Assembly: GCA_016987375.1 (NCBI GenBank)
Contig: PJRA01000473.1
Span: forward strand, 412,856 to 438,394
Reading direction: 5' to 3'
DNA from: Brachionus koreanus
Lineage: Eukaryota > Rotifera > Eurotatoria > Ploima > Brachionidae
Length of the DNA stretch: 25,539 nucleotides
Part shown: in pieces, positions 1 to 9,984 of the stretch
How the letters are laid out: every line of letters starts with the position of its first letter
Numbering within the stretch: position 1 is the first letter of the stretch
Program-made: the position numbers and the translations under genes
The notes under the pieces: model-generated
The model's database searches: none
Told to the model about the DNA's origin: nothing
The model's input: the letters and a program-made list of their open reading frames with translations, nothing else

Positions 1-163
1 GCTGTTGAAACAAAGTGAAACAACTGTTGTTTTACCAACTGGGGAAGTCTGCAAAATCTCTGCAAATTGATTGCGATTTATTTTCAATATTATTATATTG
101 AGTGAGATTTAGCAGACTTTCCCAGTAGGTGAAACAACAGTTGTTTCACTTTGTTTCAACAGC
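1..163. repeat. Foldback (inverted-repeat) element, 60-bp arms
   Basis: Bases 1-60 are the reverse complement of bases 104-163 with only four mismatches (56/60), separated by a 43-bp AT-rich spacer. The outer end reads GCTGTTGAAACAAAGTG on both strands. Each arm also contains a smaller near-palindrome around AACAACTGTTGTT. This is the structure of a foldback or MITE-type element, or of the fused ends of a larger DNA transposon. The left arm starts exactly at the window edge, so the repeat may extend further left and no target duplication can be judged. It sits directly downstream of the FLYWCH relic. Confidence 0.85.
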
Positions 164-164
164 A

Positions 165-649
165 GAACAAATTCTGGCCTTTATAACAAAAGTTATAGTA
201 TTTTTTAATTTTTGTATTGAAAATTTTGTATGAAATTTCACATAGCCAATATGTGGGCAAATTTCGTATTTGCCTATACGTGAATTTCGTCACATTTGTC
301 TACAAGTACTGTATGTTGGTAAATTAGCTGCTATTTCAGCATCCAAACCTTGTTGTCTTCGCAAAATAAAATTTCGCGTTTTTTGGGACATTTCTCGAAT
401 GGAATTTTTTACAATTTTTAATGATGTTTTGATAACTGAATTGTGTTAGTGGTGCCTAATTTCAACAATTGGTCTATTATGTCCGTTCAAAGTATAAACA
501 GCTCCATTACAGTTTGGAAATTCTGTGCTGTTGCACCGTCACGTAATTTTACCATTTTTGGACCCATATCCAACTTTGTACTCGTAGTTATTGTCATCTA
601 TTAAAATCCAACTTGAGTACCCGTCTTTCTTTTTTCGAATAGATTTAAT
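165..649 (-). pseudogene. Decayed FLYWCH zinc-finger gene (MULE-type transposase relic)
   Basis: Read on the minus strand from about 649 downward, one frame gives a recognisable FLYWCH finger: a core IDDNNYEYKVGYGSKNGKIT, then R-C-N, a second Cys (FPNCNGAVYTLNGHNRP) and the H-x-H end (RHH*HN). It continues in the same frame into a helix-rich stretch containing GLDAEIAANLPTYSTCRQM, as found after the finger in FLYWCH/Mutator-like (MULE) proteins. Three in-frame stops break it: TGA at 539-541, exactly where the conserved Trp of the finger belongs; TAA at 446-448, in the His motif; and TGA at 290-292. FLYWCH fingers bind DNA or protein and are often fused to MULE transposases. This copy is dead and stops near the foldback repeat. 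Similarity is judged by eye. Confidence 0.6.
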
Positions 650-807
650 CAAAGTAAAATGCTGACTAAATTAGACATTTTATTTTATTTTTCGTTTATT
701 TTTGGAAAAATTTGCTTTTTTTTATTTTAAATAAATTACATTAAATAAAATCAGACATTTCCTAGTGGGTCTACATGACCAAAATACTTTCAAATCTATT
801 CAATATA

Positions 808-1050
808 CTAATAAAACTTTTCAGCACACCCATTTTTCATCCCAGCATAAAATTTGATTTTTTTATCAATGCACTTGTGGCTTTTACCACCACGTTTGGA
901 TTTATTCACGAACTCATTAGTTTCTTTTAAGTATCTTATAGTCAACAGATGACCACATATTTTAAATTTAAAAAAGTATTTACAATTGCAATAAAGAGCT
1001 TTAAGATCAATTTTGATCTCATCACTGTCTTCTAAAAGGAAATAATGCAC
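808..1050 (-). pseudogene. SWIM zinc-finger fragment (MULE transposase C-terminus-like)
   Basis: An 80-codon open stretch contains C-N-C, eight residues, then C-G-H (residues 21-34, CNCKYFFKFKICGHLL). This is the CxC...CxH pattern of SWIM zinc fingers, which follow the catalytic domain in Mutator-like transposases. A basic tail (NKSKRGGKSHKC) follows. No catalytic DDE domain is visible upstream (1051-1435), so only the C-terminal part survives. In transcription order this C-terminal piece comes before the FLYWCH piece at 649-165, which is normally N-terminal. The two therefore probably come from two elements or a rearranged one. Confidence 0.5.
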
Positions 1051-1435
1051 TCATTTACTTGCACTAAAAATTCATATTAAGAGTGTTTGTTAGCGAATTG
1101 TTTGTATTTGCTTTTTTTTAGTTAGGTTATCTTCTAGGTCTGTATATACATCGTTTAATCTTTTTCATATTTTTCTAACCTTTTGTTTGAAAATTTAAAA
1201 AAAAACATTTAATCTTTCCACATTAATTTTCTAGTCACTTAGATCAATGATCAATCTTGTGGAAAAATAAAAGCTAATGTAATTAATTTGAGAAGATAAC
1301 TTCAAATTAGCAAAATAAAAATCAAAGTTAATTTAATTTAAAGTCTGGTTATGAACAAAATGAAAGATAAAAAACATTATTTGCACTAAATCTTTATTAA
1401 TTTAATTTCAAGTTTGTTTAAATTTTTAAATAATT
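1051..1435. other. AT-rich intergenic stretch, no gene seen
   Basis: I see no coding signal on either strand. The right part is the 3' flank of the M1 aminopeptidase-like gene and carries its probable poly(A) signal. Confidence 0.6.
1393..1398 (-). terminator. Poly(A) signal of the M1 aminopeptidase-like gene
   Basis: AATAAA on the minus strand, about 40 bases past the stop codon at 1436. It is positioned as expected for mRNA 3'-end formation, but in DNA this AT-rich the hexamer also occurs by chance. Confidence 0.45.
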
Positions 1436-4400
1436 TTAAAAAACATTTTTGATCATGGTTAAAAATTGATCGCTTTTGCTTGTTTTTGCCATTAAAGAAC
1501 TCAATTCATCTCTGACTTTGGTAATAAAAGCCTTTGAAGTCATTTTAGTCAAGTATTGGCTTTTTTTGCCATTTGATTTTTTTCTTCCATCGCCAAAAGC
1601 TTCGATAATTTCTTGCTCTTTGTCCAATAACCAAATATTGTTTGTGGATACAATTTCCAAAGCTCTGAATCTGGCATTAGCTGTGGCACCAGTCTCAGTA
1701 AAAAATACCAACTCCAACACTTCATAAAATAAGAATTCATTCTCAAATGTTTTTGAAATGTCAATCAGCATTTGGCCAAGTCGTGCATCATCCTCTCCAA
1801 AATCTTCAACCAATTTGCGGAAATTAATTCTGTAATAGTCCCAGGTGATTTCTCTGCCTACTGGATTTTCACTCATCATTCTAATGGTATCAAAAAGGTC
1901 AATTTTTTCCAAATTAGCTGCTTGTTGCTCTTCTAATAGTTTGGCAAGAAGCCAAGGCAATCTGGTGAAAGTCAAAGACTCGAGTAGTCTTCGTCTTTCG
2001 GCAAAATCTTCAATGTTCTCGTATTCTCTCAAGATCAAATCCCATTCATTTACATTGTAAGTATTTTGAACATGATAATTGAAGACTATTTCTCTAACAA
2101 ATGGTGGCAGACGCCTTAAAAAAACAATTTAAAAATTTAAAAAAAATTTTTTTATTCCAATTTACACTGGGTCAAAAGTTCCACTCAAAAGACTGGGAAT
2201 TACTCCTTCCCAAAGTTCAGATGTTTTTCTTAAACAATAGCTGTCCTGGAGACGACAAGCCAAAGACAAAATTGTTTCTTTTAAAAGTCTTTAAAATAAA
2301 TATTGAATTAAAAATTTTATTTTATTAATATTTTTCTTGGATACTCTTCTGTATGAATTCCACTCGGTGACCACAAGTCCATGTCAGCTTCTATTTTTCG
2401 CATCATTGAACTAAAGAATGAAGACACTTGCAAAAAGGGTTCTTTGTAGTCCAAAATGCCTGCCATATCACTCAAATGCTTGTGAACAGTCTTCCATGGC
2501 AAATAGTCTTTTTCGCGAGTCAAATAACTCAAAACATCTACTACTTGAAAGTAGGATGTTCTCTCAGTAAAACCATTCACAAACAAATTGTGAATTATGT
2601 TAGCTCTGTCTTCGGGTAGTAGTTCCTTTTATTCAAAATTTAGAATAAAAAAAAAAAATTTTGTTTTATTACTCTATTTTCGGCTTTTAAAGCAAGACCT
2701 AAATTTTCCCAATTTTCGACTGTGTAATCAGTGGCATAGTAGCCGGCAAATTTTCTGTCACAGTGTACCCAGACATATTTTTGATCCGGTTGTAAATTAG
2801 GAACCTCAGCACTAACTGTTTAATCAAATTTAAAAAAAAATACAAAAAATTAAAAAATTTAATTATTACATTCTTTTTGGTCAATATAAAAGTCTCTCTC
2901 TAGTGGTGAACTGTCACTTTCACTTCGACCAAATGAGCATGTCAATGGAATATACCATGTGAAACTTGAAAAAAATTTGATTTAAATAATTTTAAAAATT
3001 TAATTTTTTTTTTAACTTGTATGCAGATGGATAGAGAAGATCGCCTGCAAAAATTGACGCATACGAATTCAAAGCTCTCGATTGAGTTACTTTGATAACC
3101 TGTTTGCCATTTTCTTCAACAAGTCTGATATTCAACAATGGATAGTTTGATTGAGTGATCCATCTGTCAAAAAACTCTTTAGCTGGCCATTTGTCAACTG
3201 TTCCCAAAATCTCATAGAATTTGTTTATCTCAGCAGTACCCCATGGATGCGCATTTAAATAGCCCTTAAAGAAATTTTAAATTTAAAAAAAATTAAAAAA
3301 AAAAGCATCGAATACAGTCAGCGCTTTTTCCATTTCGGCAAAGCTAACTTCTTCTTCAACCATTCTAAATATAGCAGCTGTCTTGCTCTTTTCTACATCA
3401 TCGAAGTACTCTTCGATTTCATACGGATTATTGATAGGCTTATAAATTGGATGAGATGATGGATAACCATCATTTACCAACACATAAATTAACTCTTCTG
3501 TAATAAATTGTTGAAGCTTTCAAAATTTATTAATAAATCATTGAGAAAATTTTTTTGTTTCAATTTACTATGTTCCAATTTGGAAAGGCCAAATCAACTG
3601 CTCTGTATTTAATGTAGTCTGCCAAGCCTTCTTGTAGCCAAAGTTCATCCCACCATGCAAAAGTTGCAAAACCTCCGAACCACTATTCACAAAAAAATAG
3701 TTTAATAAAAATTTATTTTTTTATTTTTTGTTTAAATTACAAATTCGGCCAAACTTTTGGCTATTAGAAGAGCAATTCTCTGTAAATCCCTTTCACTAGC
3801 ACTAGAAAATTTAAACAAAACATCTTTTTCTCTAAATATTGGTAGACCATAATGCGGAATAGCATCATACTAAAATTATTAATTAGTTAAAAATTATTTA
3901 TTTTGTTATTTATTTTTACTGGGTATTCTGGAATTATGAACATGTCAATTTTGGATGGTAGAGCTGAATCATCAACTTCTCTGAATATGTCCATTAGGCC
4001 CTCAAATATTTTCTCAGTCATGTTTAACACGTCCAAAGCATCATTGGCAAATTGTTTACGTGCCCAAATGTTCAGTCTAATATCGCCAGGTAAATAAAGA
4101 GTTTCGCTCACAAAATCATCGTTGTTAAACACAACCATGCCAATCAAATAAGAAGGCAATTGTTTGCTTGTTGCAAAAGTAGTCTGAACTGAATTATTTA
4201 CTGTTGGAATTGGCACATCACTCTAAAAATTTTTAATTAAAATTTATAAATAAATATGAGAAAAATTTTTTTATTAATAAAGTTTTGGAAATTACTTGGG
4301 CTGGCGTGTTAAACAAAGCAGTAGTTGTTTTTGGATGATCTATTTTAAATGACCATGTTGGTTTAAATCTTGGCTCATCAAAGCACGGAAAAGCATTTCT

Positions 4401-5227
4401 AGCCTCAATGGGCTCGAATTTAGATGCCAGCATAGTTCTAGAGAGGAAAATAAATTTAAATTTTTTTTTTAAAGACAATTTGATTACGATTCAGATCCAG
4501 GTGTTCCGAATTGAAACTCGAAAATACCACTATCATATTCAGGCAAGAGAGCAATGAATAGAAATTCAATTGACAAAGGACCATTTGTCGGATTTAGTGC
4601 ATTTTTTGTTTTTATAACAAAATAGTCATTTTTGTAGTAATTAAATTCACCAACACAATCAACTTCAACATCTTGGCCGTCTTTGTCCCTGATGAATTGT
4701 AACAACGGTATTTCTTCAGCTGCATGTATGAGAATATATTTGTCAAGATCAGATGAAGGATCACTGATAATGTCAACTTTCATGTCCATAAAGCCATCAT
4801 AGACAGTCAGACCCCATTCGGGCACAAACAATTCAACATCATAGTGTATAGGAACGTATCGGTCGGGCAAACGTGGAGAATACCATGGATACAACACTCC
4901 TGGCTCTGGATTTATAATTTCGGGACAAATATCATAGCCATCAACCTTCAATTTTCTGGAATATTTAGATGATAATGATTCCATTTTGCCTGGATATTTT
5001 TGTTTAAATTGAGCAATTCTTTCATTTAGATTTGAACGTGGCTGCACTTGGTCAGTGTCTCGTGTCTGACGATCAATAATTTCGCTAAGTTTTGATTCAG
5101 AGTTATCGTTATTGCACAATGGCCTGTTGACAAAAGGCGGCAGGAGGCCAACTAATAATGAAGAAACAAGCACAAATGCAGCATAAGCGCCTATCACCAC
5201 ATACGATATATGTAACTTTTCGCTCAT
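1436..5227 (-). CDS. M1-family aminopeptidase-like membrane protein, catalytically inactive
   Basis: Splicing 12 exons gives one unbroken frame of 1065 residues: 5227-4488, 4437-4296, 4222-3920, 3869-3741, 3682-3569, 3516-3316, 3264-3017, 2964-2870, 2815-2673, 2625-2345, 2288-2166 and 2114-1436. All 11 introns are GT-AG and 47-73 bp. Residues 8-33 form a single membrane anchor after a seven-residue cytoplasmic tail, so this is a type II ectoprotein like aminopeptidase N. The N-terminal beta domain (including [14 protein letters not shown]), the thermolysin-like domain (WFGG...[15 protein letters not shown]) and the C-terminal ERAP1-like helical domain are all present. The catalytic core is not: the GAMEN site reads DAIPH (397-401), HExxH reads KSLAE (433-437), and the transition-state Tyr is Lys519. 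Only the third zinc ligand, Glu456, remains. The intact frame and introns argue for a conserved non-peptidase role (binding or scaffold) rather than a pseudogene. The M1 fold is near certain; the function is unknown. Confidence 0.94.
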
Positions 5228-5959
5228 ATTTTTCGAGCTCTTTACCTTTTTTTTCTTTAATTAATTTGTTTTTTTTTTCAAATTTTACTTCGAATTTATT
5301 CATCAAATTTTATAGATTTGTTTATCAATGGTTATTAAATTTAAGTTGTAAAATTTACAGTTTTTGTTTTATCTCGTTTCTACAAGACTTATTTTATAGT
5401 CGAATTTTTTTCTTATATTGCTTATGTTTAGATTAATTTTTTTTGTTCAGATTAGTTTAGCAAGCATTTTTTATTTAAAAAATAATAACTTTTCTGATAA
5501 TTTTCTTTGTTTAATGGCATAATTAGTTTAGCTCTTAATTTGTTGCATTTATTTGATAAGACATTTGATATGCAATAAAAAAAATTGGTTCAAAATTTTC
5601 CAACAAATTTTAATTTATTAAATATTTTTCAACAATTTAAAAATAAAAAAATTTGTTTTTGTTTCGAATTTGCATCATATTGTTAGGTGAAATTTTGAAA
5701 AAGTCCATTTTTTTTTTCAAAAAAATAATTTAATTAAGCCATTCTTAAGTGCATTGAAAACTCTTTATTTAGAAAAATTAGAAAAAAAAAAAAATTTATT
5801 CACAATTCTTTACCTTTTGGCAGTTGCTGAATAAAAGATCTGTGATAATTATTTTCTCCAAATGAAATGTTTGAATACATATTTAAGTTTTTATCTATTT
5901 TATTTATTTGTTTTAATGTAGCGAGCTAATGATTCTTTAGAAAAAAAATAGGATCAAAA
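5228..5959. other. AT-rich 5' flank of the M1-like gene, nothing else seen
   Basis: Homopolymer-rich sequence with no convincing reading frame on either strand. It must contain the promoter of the minus-strand gene starting at 5227, but no specific element stands out. Confidence 0.55.
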
Positions 5960-5969
5960 AAAAGTTAAA

Positions 5970-6200
5970 TAGAGTAGTAGTAGTAGCAAAAACTTCAGCT
6001 GGTAACATGCGAGTGCGTCATAGACGCCCTTTCACAGTAATAAAATGTTCTTCCAGCTTTTTTTTGAGTTTTTTCACATTTTTGCTGGAACAACTTTGTT
6101 GGGAAGTGAATTCAAATGGTAAACTATTCTTTTATAGAAGAATTTGTGGCGTTGGCTTCAAGATCTAGTGATTTTTCTTATTAATCTTTTATCCAATAAC
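5970..6200 (-). mobile_element. 3' fragment of a CR1/Jockey-like LINE with (CTA)n tail
   Basis: On the minus strand this encodes the C-terminal signature of such retrotransposon proteins: FFYKRIVYHLNSLPNKVV, then after a one-base slip NVKKLKKKLEEHFITVKGRL and a TGA stop at 6018-6020. It matches the SNRVVPHWNKLPENVV...F end of the larger copy at 6944-7471. A short 3' UTR and a (CTA)n tail (TAG units at 5974-5986 on the plus strand) follow. The 5' truncation and simple-repeat tail are typical of target-primed insertion. The frame is broken, so it is dead. Confidence 0.7.
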
Positions 6201-6209
6201 CATATGTTT

Positions 6210-6870
6210 CTGGAATACTAGTCTGTTTCGCATGCCGGTCACAATAAACATAAACCATCAATATCATCATATAATTAGTTTCAGAAAGAGAATCAAGAGA
6301 ATAAAAAGTATAATCCAAAATAGATCAAATCAAAGACTTGTAAATGTTTCAAAATGTTTTAAATTTTAGATTCCATTTTTATTTGACAAGATTTTAATCA
6401 AATACAATCTAGAATTACAATCTTTCTTAATATCTTCCATTATTCAAGTAAATGTTAATTTACTAACAATACCAATATACTTTATTTTTTTTGACTTTCG
6501 ACTTTATTTGCATGCATTTTTAGATCAAAATGTGTGTTCTCTTTATTGTTCTTAGAAAAAAATCATTGAACAAGACTTTTCAAATGATATCTTCATTTTC
6601 TTGCTTAAAAATTCTACAATTGTTTTTTATTAAATAAACTAGGTTTTCTGCAGTTTTTCAATTGTCAACCTGATTTTTCTTGAAACATTTTTTTTTTCAT
6701 TTTCTCTAAATTTAACTAAATTGCGTAATTTTTATTTAAAATTATGAATTTTTTTTCCTAAACTTTTTCTAGTCTTCTATTTCAACTTACCATTTTTAAC
6801 TTTCGTTTTCAATTTAATCTAACTTTTACTTGGAATTTTTATTCTAAAGGAGCATTTGCTTGACACAGAT
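6210..6870. other. AT-rich stretch between LINE copies, nothing recognised
   Basis: No reading frame or structured repeat could be supported on either strand. Confidence 0.5.
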
Positions 6871-6943
6871 AAACAAAAAGTAGTAGTAGTAGTAGTTCTT
6901 GCTGCGACACCTAACATGTAGATTGTCTAAGCCCATCACATCA

Positions 6944-7471
6944 TCAGTCCATTGGCCGTAAAGAGCTGTAGCAGTCGATTCCATTGAACTTATCTATAGC
7001 CATTTTAAAATTAGTGGTTGACTTGGATTTCACCACATTTTCCGGCAACTTATTCCAATGTGGAACTACTCTGTTTGAGAAAAATACATGTCTGGCAGTT
7101 ACTGCAGCCGAAAAATCGTTTCTAATTTGAGCTAGGAAACTTTCTCTCTGGACTCTGATGCTATTTCCTCTTAACGCCACGGCTGCTCCCTTGTTTTCTG
7201 ATTTATTCACTAGATTCTTGACCAAGCTTACCTTTTCTATTCCATTTACTAATTTGTACATTTCAATCAAGTCCTCTCTCACTCTTCTTTCACTCAGCTT
7301 TGTCAGTCCTAATTTTGTCAACCTCATTTCATACGGCATGTTTCTTACAGAAAAAATTATTTTTTTTGCCTTCTCTTGCACCTTTTCCAACGCATTCACG
7401 TCCATTTTCATACTTGCATTCCAGACCTGCACTGCATAATCTAGGTAGGGTCTCATCATAGATATATACAA
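6944..7471 (-). pseudogene. C-terminal region of the LINE ORF2 protein
   Basis: A 175-codon open stretch with the typical end of CR1/Jockey polyproteins: RPYLDYAVQVWNA, LEKVQEKAKK, LTKLGLTKLSERRVREDLIE, FFSNRVVPHWNKLP and a terminal F-K-x-x-x-D-K-F. It is the continuation of the reverse transcriptase to its right and ends at the real stop codon of the element. It is open over its whole length but cut off from its own RT by frame breaks. Confidence 0.85.
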
Positions 7472-7511
7472 TCTTACCCACAGTCTTTCTTTCTACTTGT
7501 AAACGTTCGCT

Positions 7512-8690
7512 TTAGCATTCCAAGTACCCTACTCGCTTTTGCACAAGCACTTTTCTTTTCATTTGACTGGTCCATTTTAAATCTTGGAGTGATGTTTTGT
7601 TAGCATCACCTTGGATGTAACTATAGCGTCTATACTCAAAAACATTGTTGCTTTTTTGTGTATATCCATGCCTTTCATTTAGTCTGCCGAAATGCATTAC
7701 CTTACATTTTTTAGCACACAGTCCCAAACCCAAACGCCAAACCTCTGTTCATTGACATCCTGCATCCAGATCTTTCTGTAACATGATCTCTTATAAACAT
7801 TATTAACTATAGCGAGTATTTTTGAGTCATCTGCATACAATTCCATTCTATTTAAAACGCGGTCAGGTAGGTCATTTATGTACAGAACAAATAGCAGGGG
7901 TCCAAGTACAGACCCTTGCGGAACTCCACTCAGTTCCTCTGACCATCTTGAAATTCCATCACCAAGTACAACTCGCTGAGTTCTCATACTCAAAAAGTCT
8001 TCGAGCCACTTTACTATTTTCTCACCTAACCCATAACCACGTAGTTTATGAAGTAGTCGTTGATGCGATACCGTATCAAAAGCCTTTGAGAAGTCTAATA
8101 GTATTTCATCCAGACTGTTACCTTTGGCCAACTCAGGCGTGATCATATCAAGCGTTTCAAGGAGGTTCGTTACACATCCTTTCTTTTGGAAAGAATCCAT
8201 GTTGACTTCCAATTATTCTCTTGAAGGTAAAACATTAGTCGGTCCCTGACAATATCCTCCAGAACCTTACAAGCGACTGACGTAAGTGATACGGGTCGAT
8301 AATTAACTGGCTCTAATTTACTTGCTTTTTTATAGATCGGCGACACATTTGCTCTTTTCTTCTCTTTTGGGATTTTTTTTTGTCTCTAATGATTTTGCGT
8401 AAATTATCTTCAATGGCACTGAAATCGTTTTTGCGCAGTTATTCAGTATCAGTGGATGTACTTGGTCTGTGCCCATCGATTTGTTGCCATTTAATTCATC
8501 TAGTCTCCTTTCAATCTGATCCTCGTTTAGCTCCTGCATGACATTCTCAATATCGAAAGAAGAGGATGTACGTAAAAGAAAAAAAGGCATATCATCATTG
8601 GTTTCTTTATTAAAGACTAAATGAAACTGATTATTTAGTTTTTTGTCACTCGTTACTTCTCCCTCTTTTGTTCTTAACATTCTTATTTCT
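7512..8690 (-). pseudogene. Reverse transcriptase of the LINE, frameshifted
   Basis: In order on the minus strand: the pre-RT linker (LRTKEGEVTSDKKL...VFNKE); NYRPVSLTS (RT motif 1); KGCVTNLLE; DFSKAFDTVSH (motif A, with the catalytic Asp); SGVPQGSVLGPLLF (motif B); YADDSKIL (motif C, catalytic Asp pair intact); and a region ending KKCKVMHFG. The frames change near 8380, in a long A/T run; near 8200, between NNW and KKGCV; and near 7720-7790. The enzyme would copy its own RNA into DNA at a nicked target. All core catalytic residues survive, but not in one frame. Confidence 0.88.
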
Positions 8691-8725
8691 TACTTTATTT
8701 CCGTTTTGATCAAACAGATTAAAAA

Positions 8726-9178
8726 AACAAAAAATAAAATCCCCTAATAAATTTTTACAGTTTGAATAAAATAAAAGCACAAAAAAAGTATCGAAAACTC
8801 GAAATTATTCTTTATAAACGGTAAGCATCCTAATTTTGGATGGTGAAAAATATTTTTGTTTTGCTGGCATTTAAATGCCAGGAAATGCTGAGTATTATTC
8901 AGATAAAAAAGAAAAACATCCAGGAAAAATTCGTTATGCTGGATAAGAAAAGTTTCCGAAAAAATTCTTATGTGTATAGCAATGTCGGACTTTATTTTTA
9001 CTTGTCCAAATTAAGTACTATAAATTCAAAGGTTTCATAATCCTCAAAGTCAAAGATCCTTTGATGAACGACTTCTATCATTGATCGAAAAGAATATAAT
9101 TATTTGTTTTGGCCTGATCTTTTTATTGGTCATAGATCTGCTGATACGATTTCTTGGACGAATGACATGTTTTAATAT
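8726..9178. other. Intergenic stretch, no gene supported
   Basis: A 66-codon plus-strand ORF lies at 8840-9040, but it is Lys/Asn/Ile-rich with no domain, signal peptide or splice context, so I do not call it. Confidence 0.5.
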
Positions 9179-9625
9179 GTAACAGGTGACCAATAATGCT
9201 TGTCCGAAACTTTAATTTGAAAAAAAAAAACATGACCTGATCAAGATAAAATTATGAAAATTTGTAGTCTTATACAGAATTTTGTCTTTTTTTCGATACT
9301 TTTTAAAATATATTTGATGTTTTTTTAATTATCCGATTAAAATAAATTATGACTCACTTTAATCAGGATAAAATTCTGTACAACATGATATATCATACTA
9401 GTATTATAATTTACTTAACTTTCGAGGTGACTTAACGTCAGAATATGCGTCCCAACTGGGCGTATGACATGAAAAAAAATGAAAAACTAATAAAATTTTT
9501 ATTATTTTTGTAAAAAAAGACAAAATTCTGTATAAGATTACAAATTTTCATAATTTTATCTTGATCGGGTCATGGTTTTTTTTTCAATTTAAAGTTTCGG
9601 ACAAGCATTATTGGGCACCCGTTAC
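9179..9625. mobile_element. MITE-like element with ~110-bp terminal inverted repeats
   Basis: Bases 9179-9293 and 9512-9625 are long imperfect inverted repeats. The left end reads GTAACAGGTGACCAATAATG and the right end, complemented, GTAACGGGTGCCCAATAATG. The inner arm boundary is GACAAAATTCTGTATA/TATACAGAATTTTGTC. About 220 bp of AT-rich non-coding DNA separates the arms; it contains another partial copy of the motif (GATAAAATTCTGTACA near 9366). There is no transposase ORF, so this is a non-autonomous DNA element. The right flank begins TA; the exact left target duplication is unclear. Confidence 0.82.
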
Positions 9626-9795
9626 TAAGACATTAGAAATACAAGCATTTTTTCACGTTTTTTTTATTCAAAAATATTTTATAAAAAAACTATAATAATT
9701 TTATTAAGAAATATCATTTATTAAGGATTTTTTAAGAGAAAATTTAAAATTTACATAGATCAAAAAATATATATATTTTTTTTTAAATTCTATTC
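9626..9795. other. AT-rich intergenic stretch, nothing seen
   Basis: Only low-complexity A/T sequence is visible. Confidence 0.5.
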
Positions 9796-9809
9796 AAAAG
9801 ATACCAGGA

Positions 9810-9982
9810 TTTAAAAATTTTCAAAAGAGTCAAAATGATTCCTTTGCTGCTTCTAGTATTAATCCTCCAAATGTTCCACAAGCAAGATCAATAAAGGACT
9901 TAATAGGGTATTTTGGCAGAATGTCTATGAAGGAGCTTCGGAAGCAAAAACAGAACAACAAGTATTCAATCATGTTAAAATA
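9810..9982 (+). pseudogene. Possible orphan terminal exon or gene fragment, unknown
   Basis: About 55 codons are open on the plus strand and end in TAA at 9980-9982. The composition is protein-like, unlike the surrounding A/T: INPPNVPQARSIKDLIGYFG, then MSMKELRKQKQ. Acceptor-like AG sites precede it (for example the CAG before GATTTAAAAATTTTC), but I found no upstream exon in the AT-rich DNA to its left. It may be a last exon whose partner I could not see, or debris of a gene or transposon. No family is recognised. Confidence 0.3.
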
Positions 9983-9984
9983 AA

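Larger units (their letters stand above)
6880..8725 (-). mobile_element. 5'-truncated CR1/Jockey-type non-LTR retrotransposon
   Basis: A minus-strand LINE copy. It runs from the linker before the reverse transcriptase (about 8725) through the RT and the conserved C-terminal region to a stop at 6944, a short 3' UTR and a (CTA)n tail at 6880-6896. The apurinic endonuclease expected upstream is absent, so it is 5'-truncated. The RT domain is interrupted by at least three frameshifts, so it cannot move itself. Tail type and 3' protein end match the smaller copy at 5970-6200, suggesting one family. CR1/L2/Jockey clade membership is judged from motifs only. Confidence 0.88.

Noticed and set aside
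3499..3516. Acceptor TTACAG at 3498-3499 for exon 6 of the M1-like gene
   Set aside because: It breaks the frame; the acceptor GAAAG at 3517 keeps the frame and restores the family-typical QFITEEL segment before SSHP.
7822..8142. 106-codon plus-strand ORF
   Set aside because: Shadow of the reverse transcriptase on the minus strand.
8840..9040. 66-codon plus-strand ORF between LINE and MITE
   Set aside because: Lys/Asn/Ile-rich chance ORF in AT-rich DNA with no domain or splice context.
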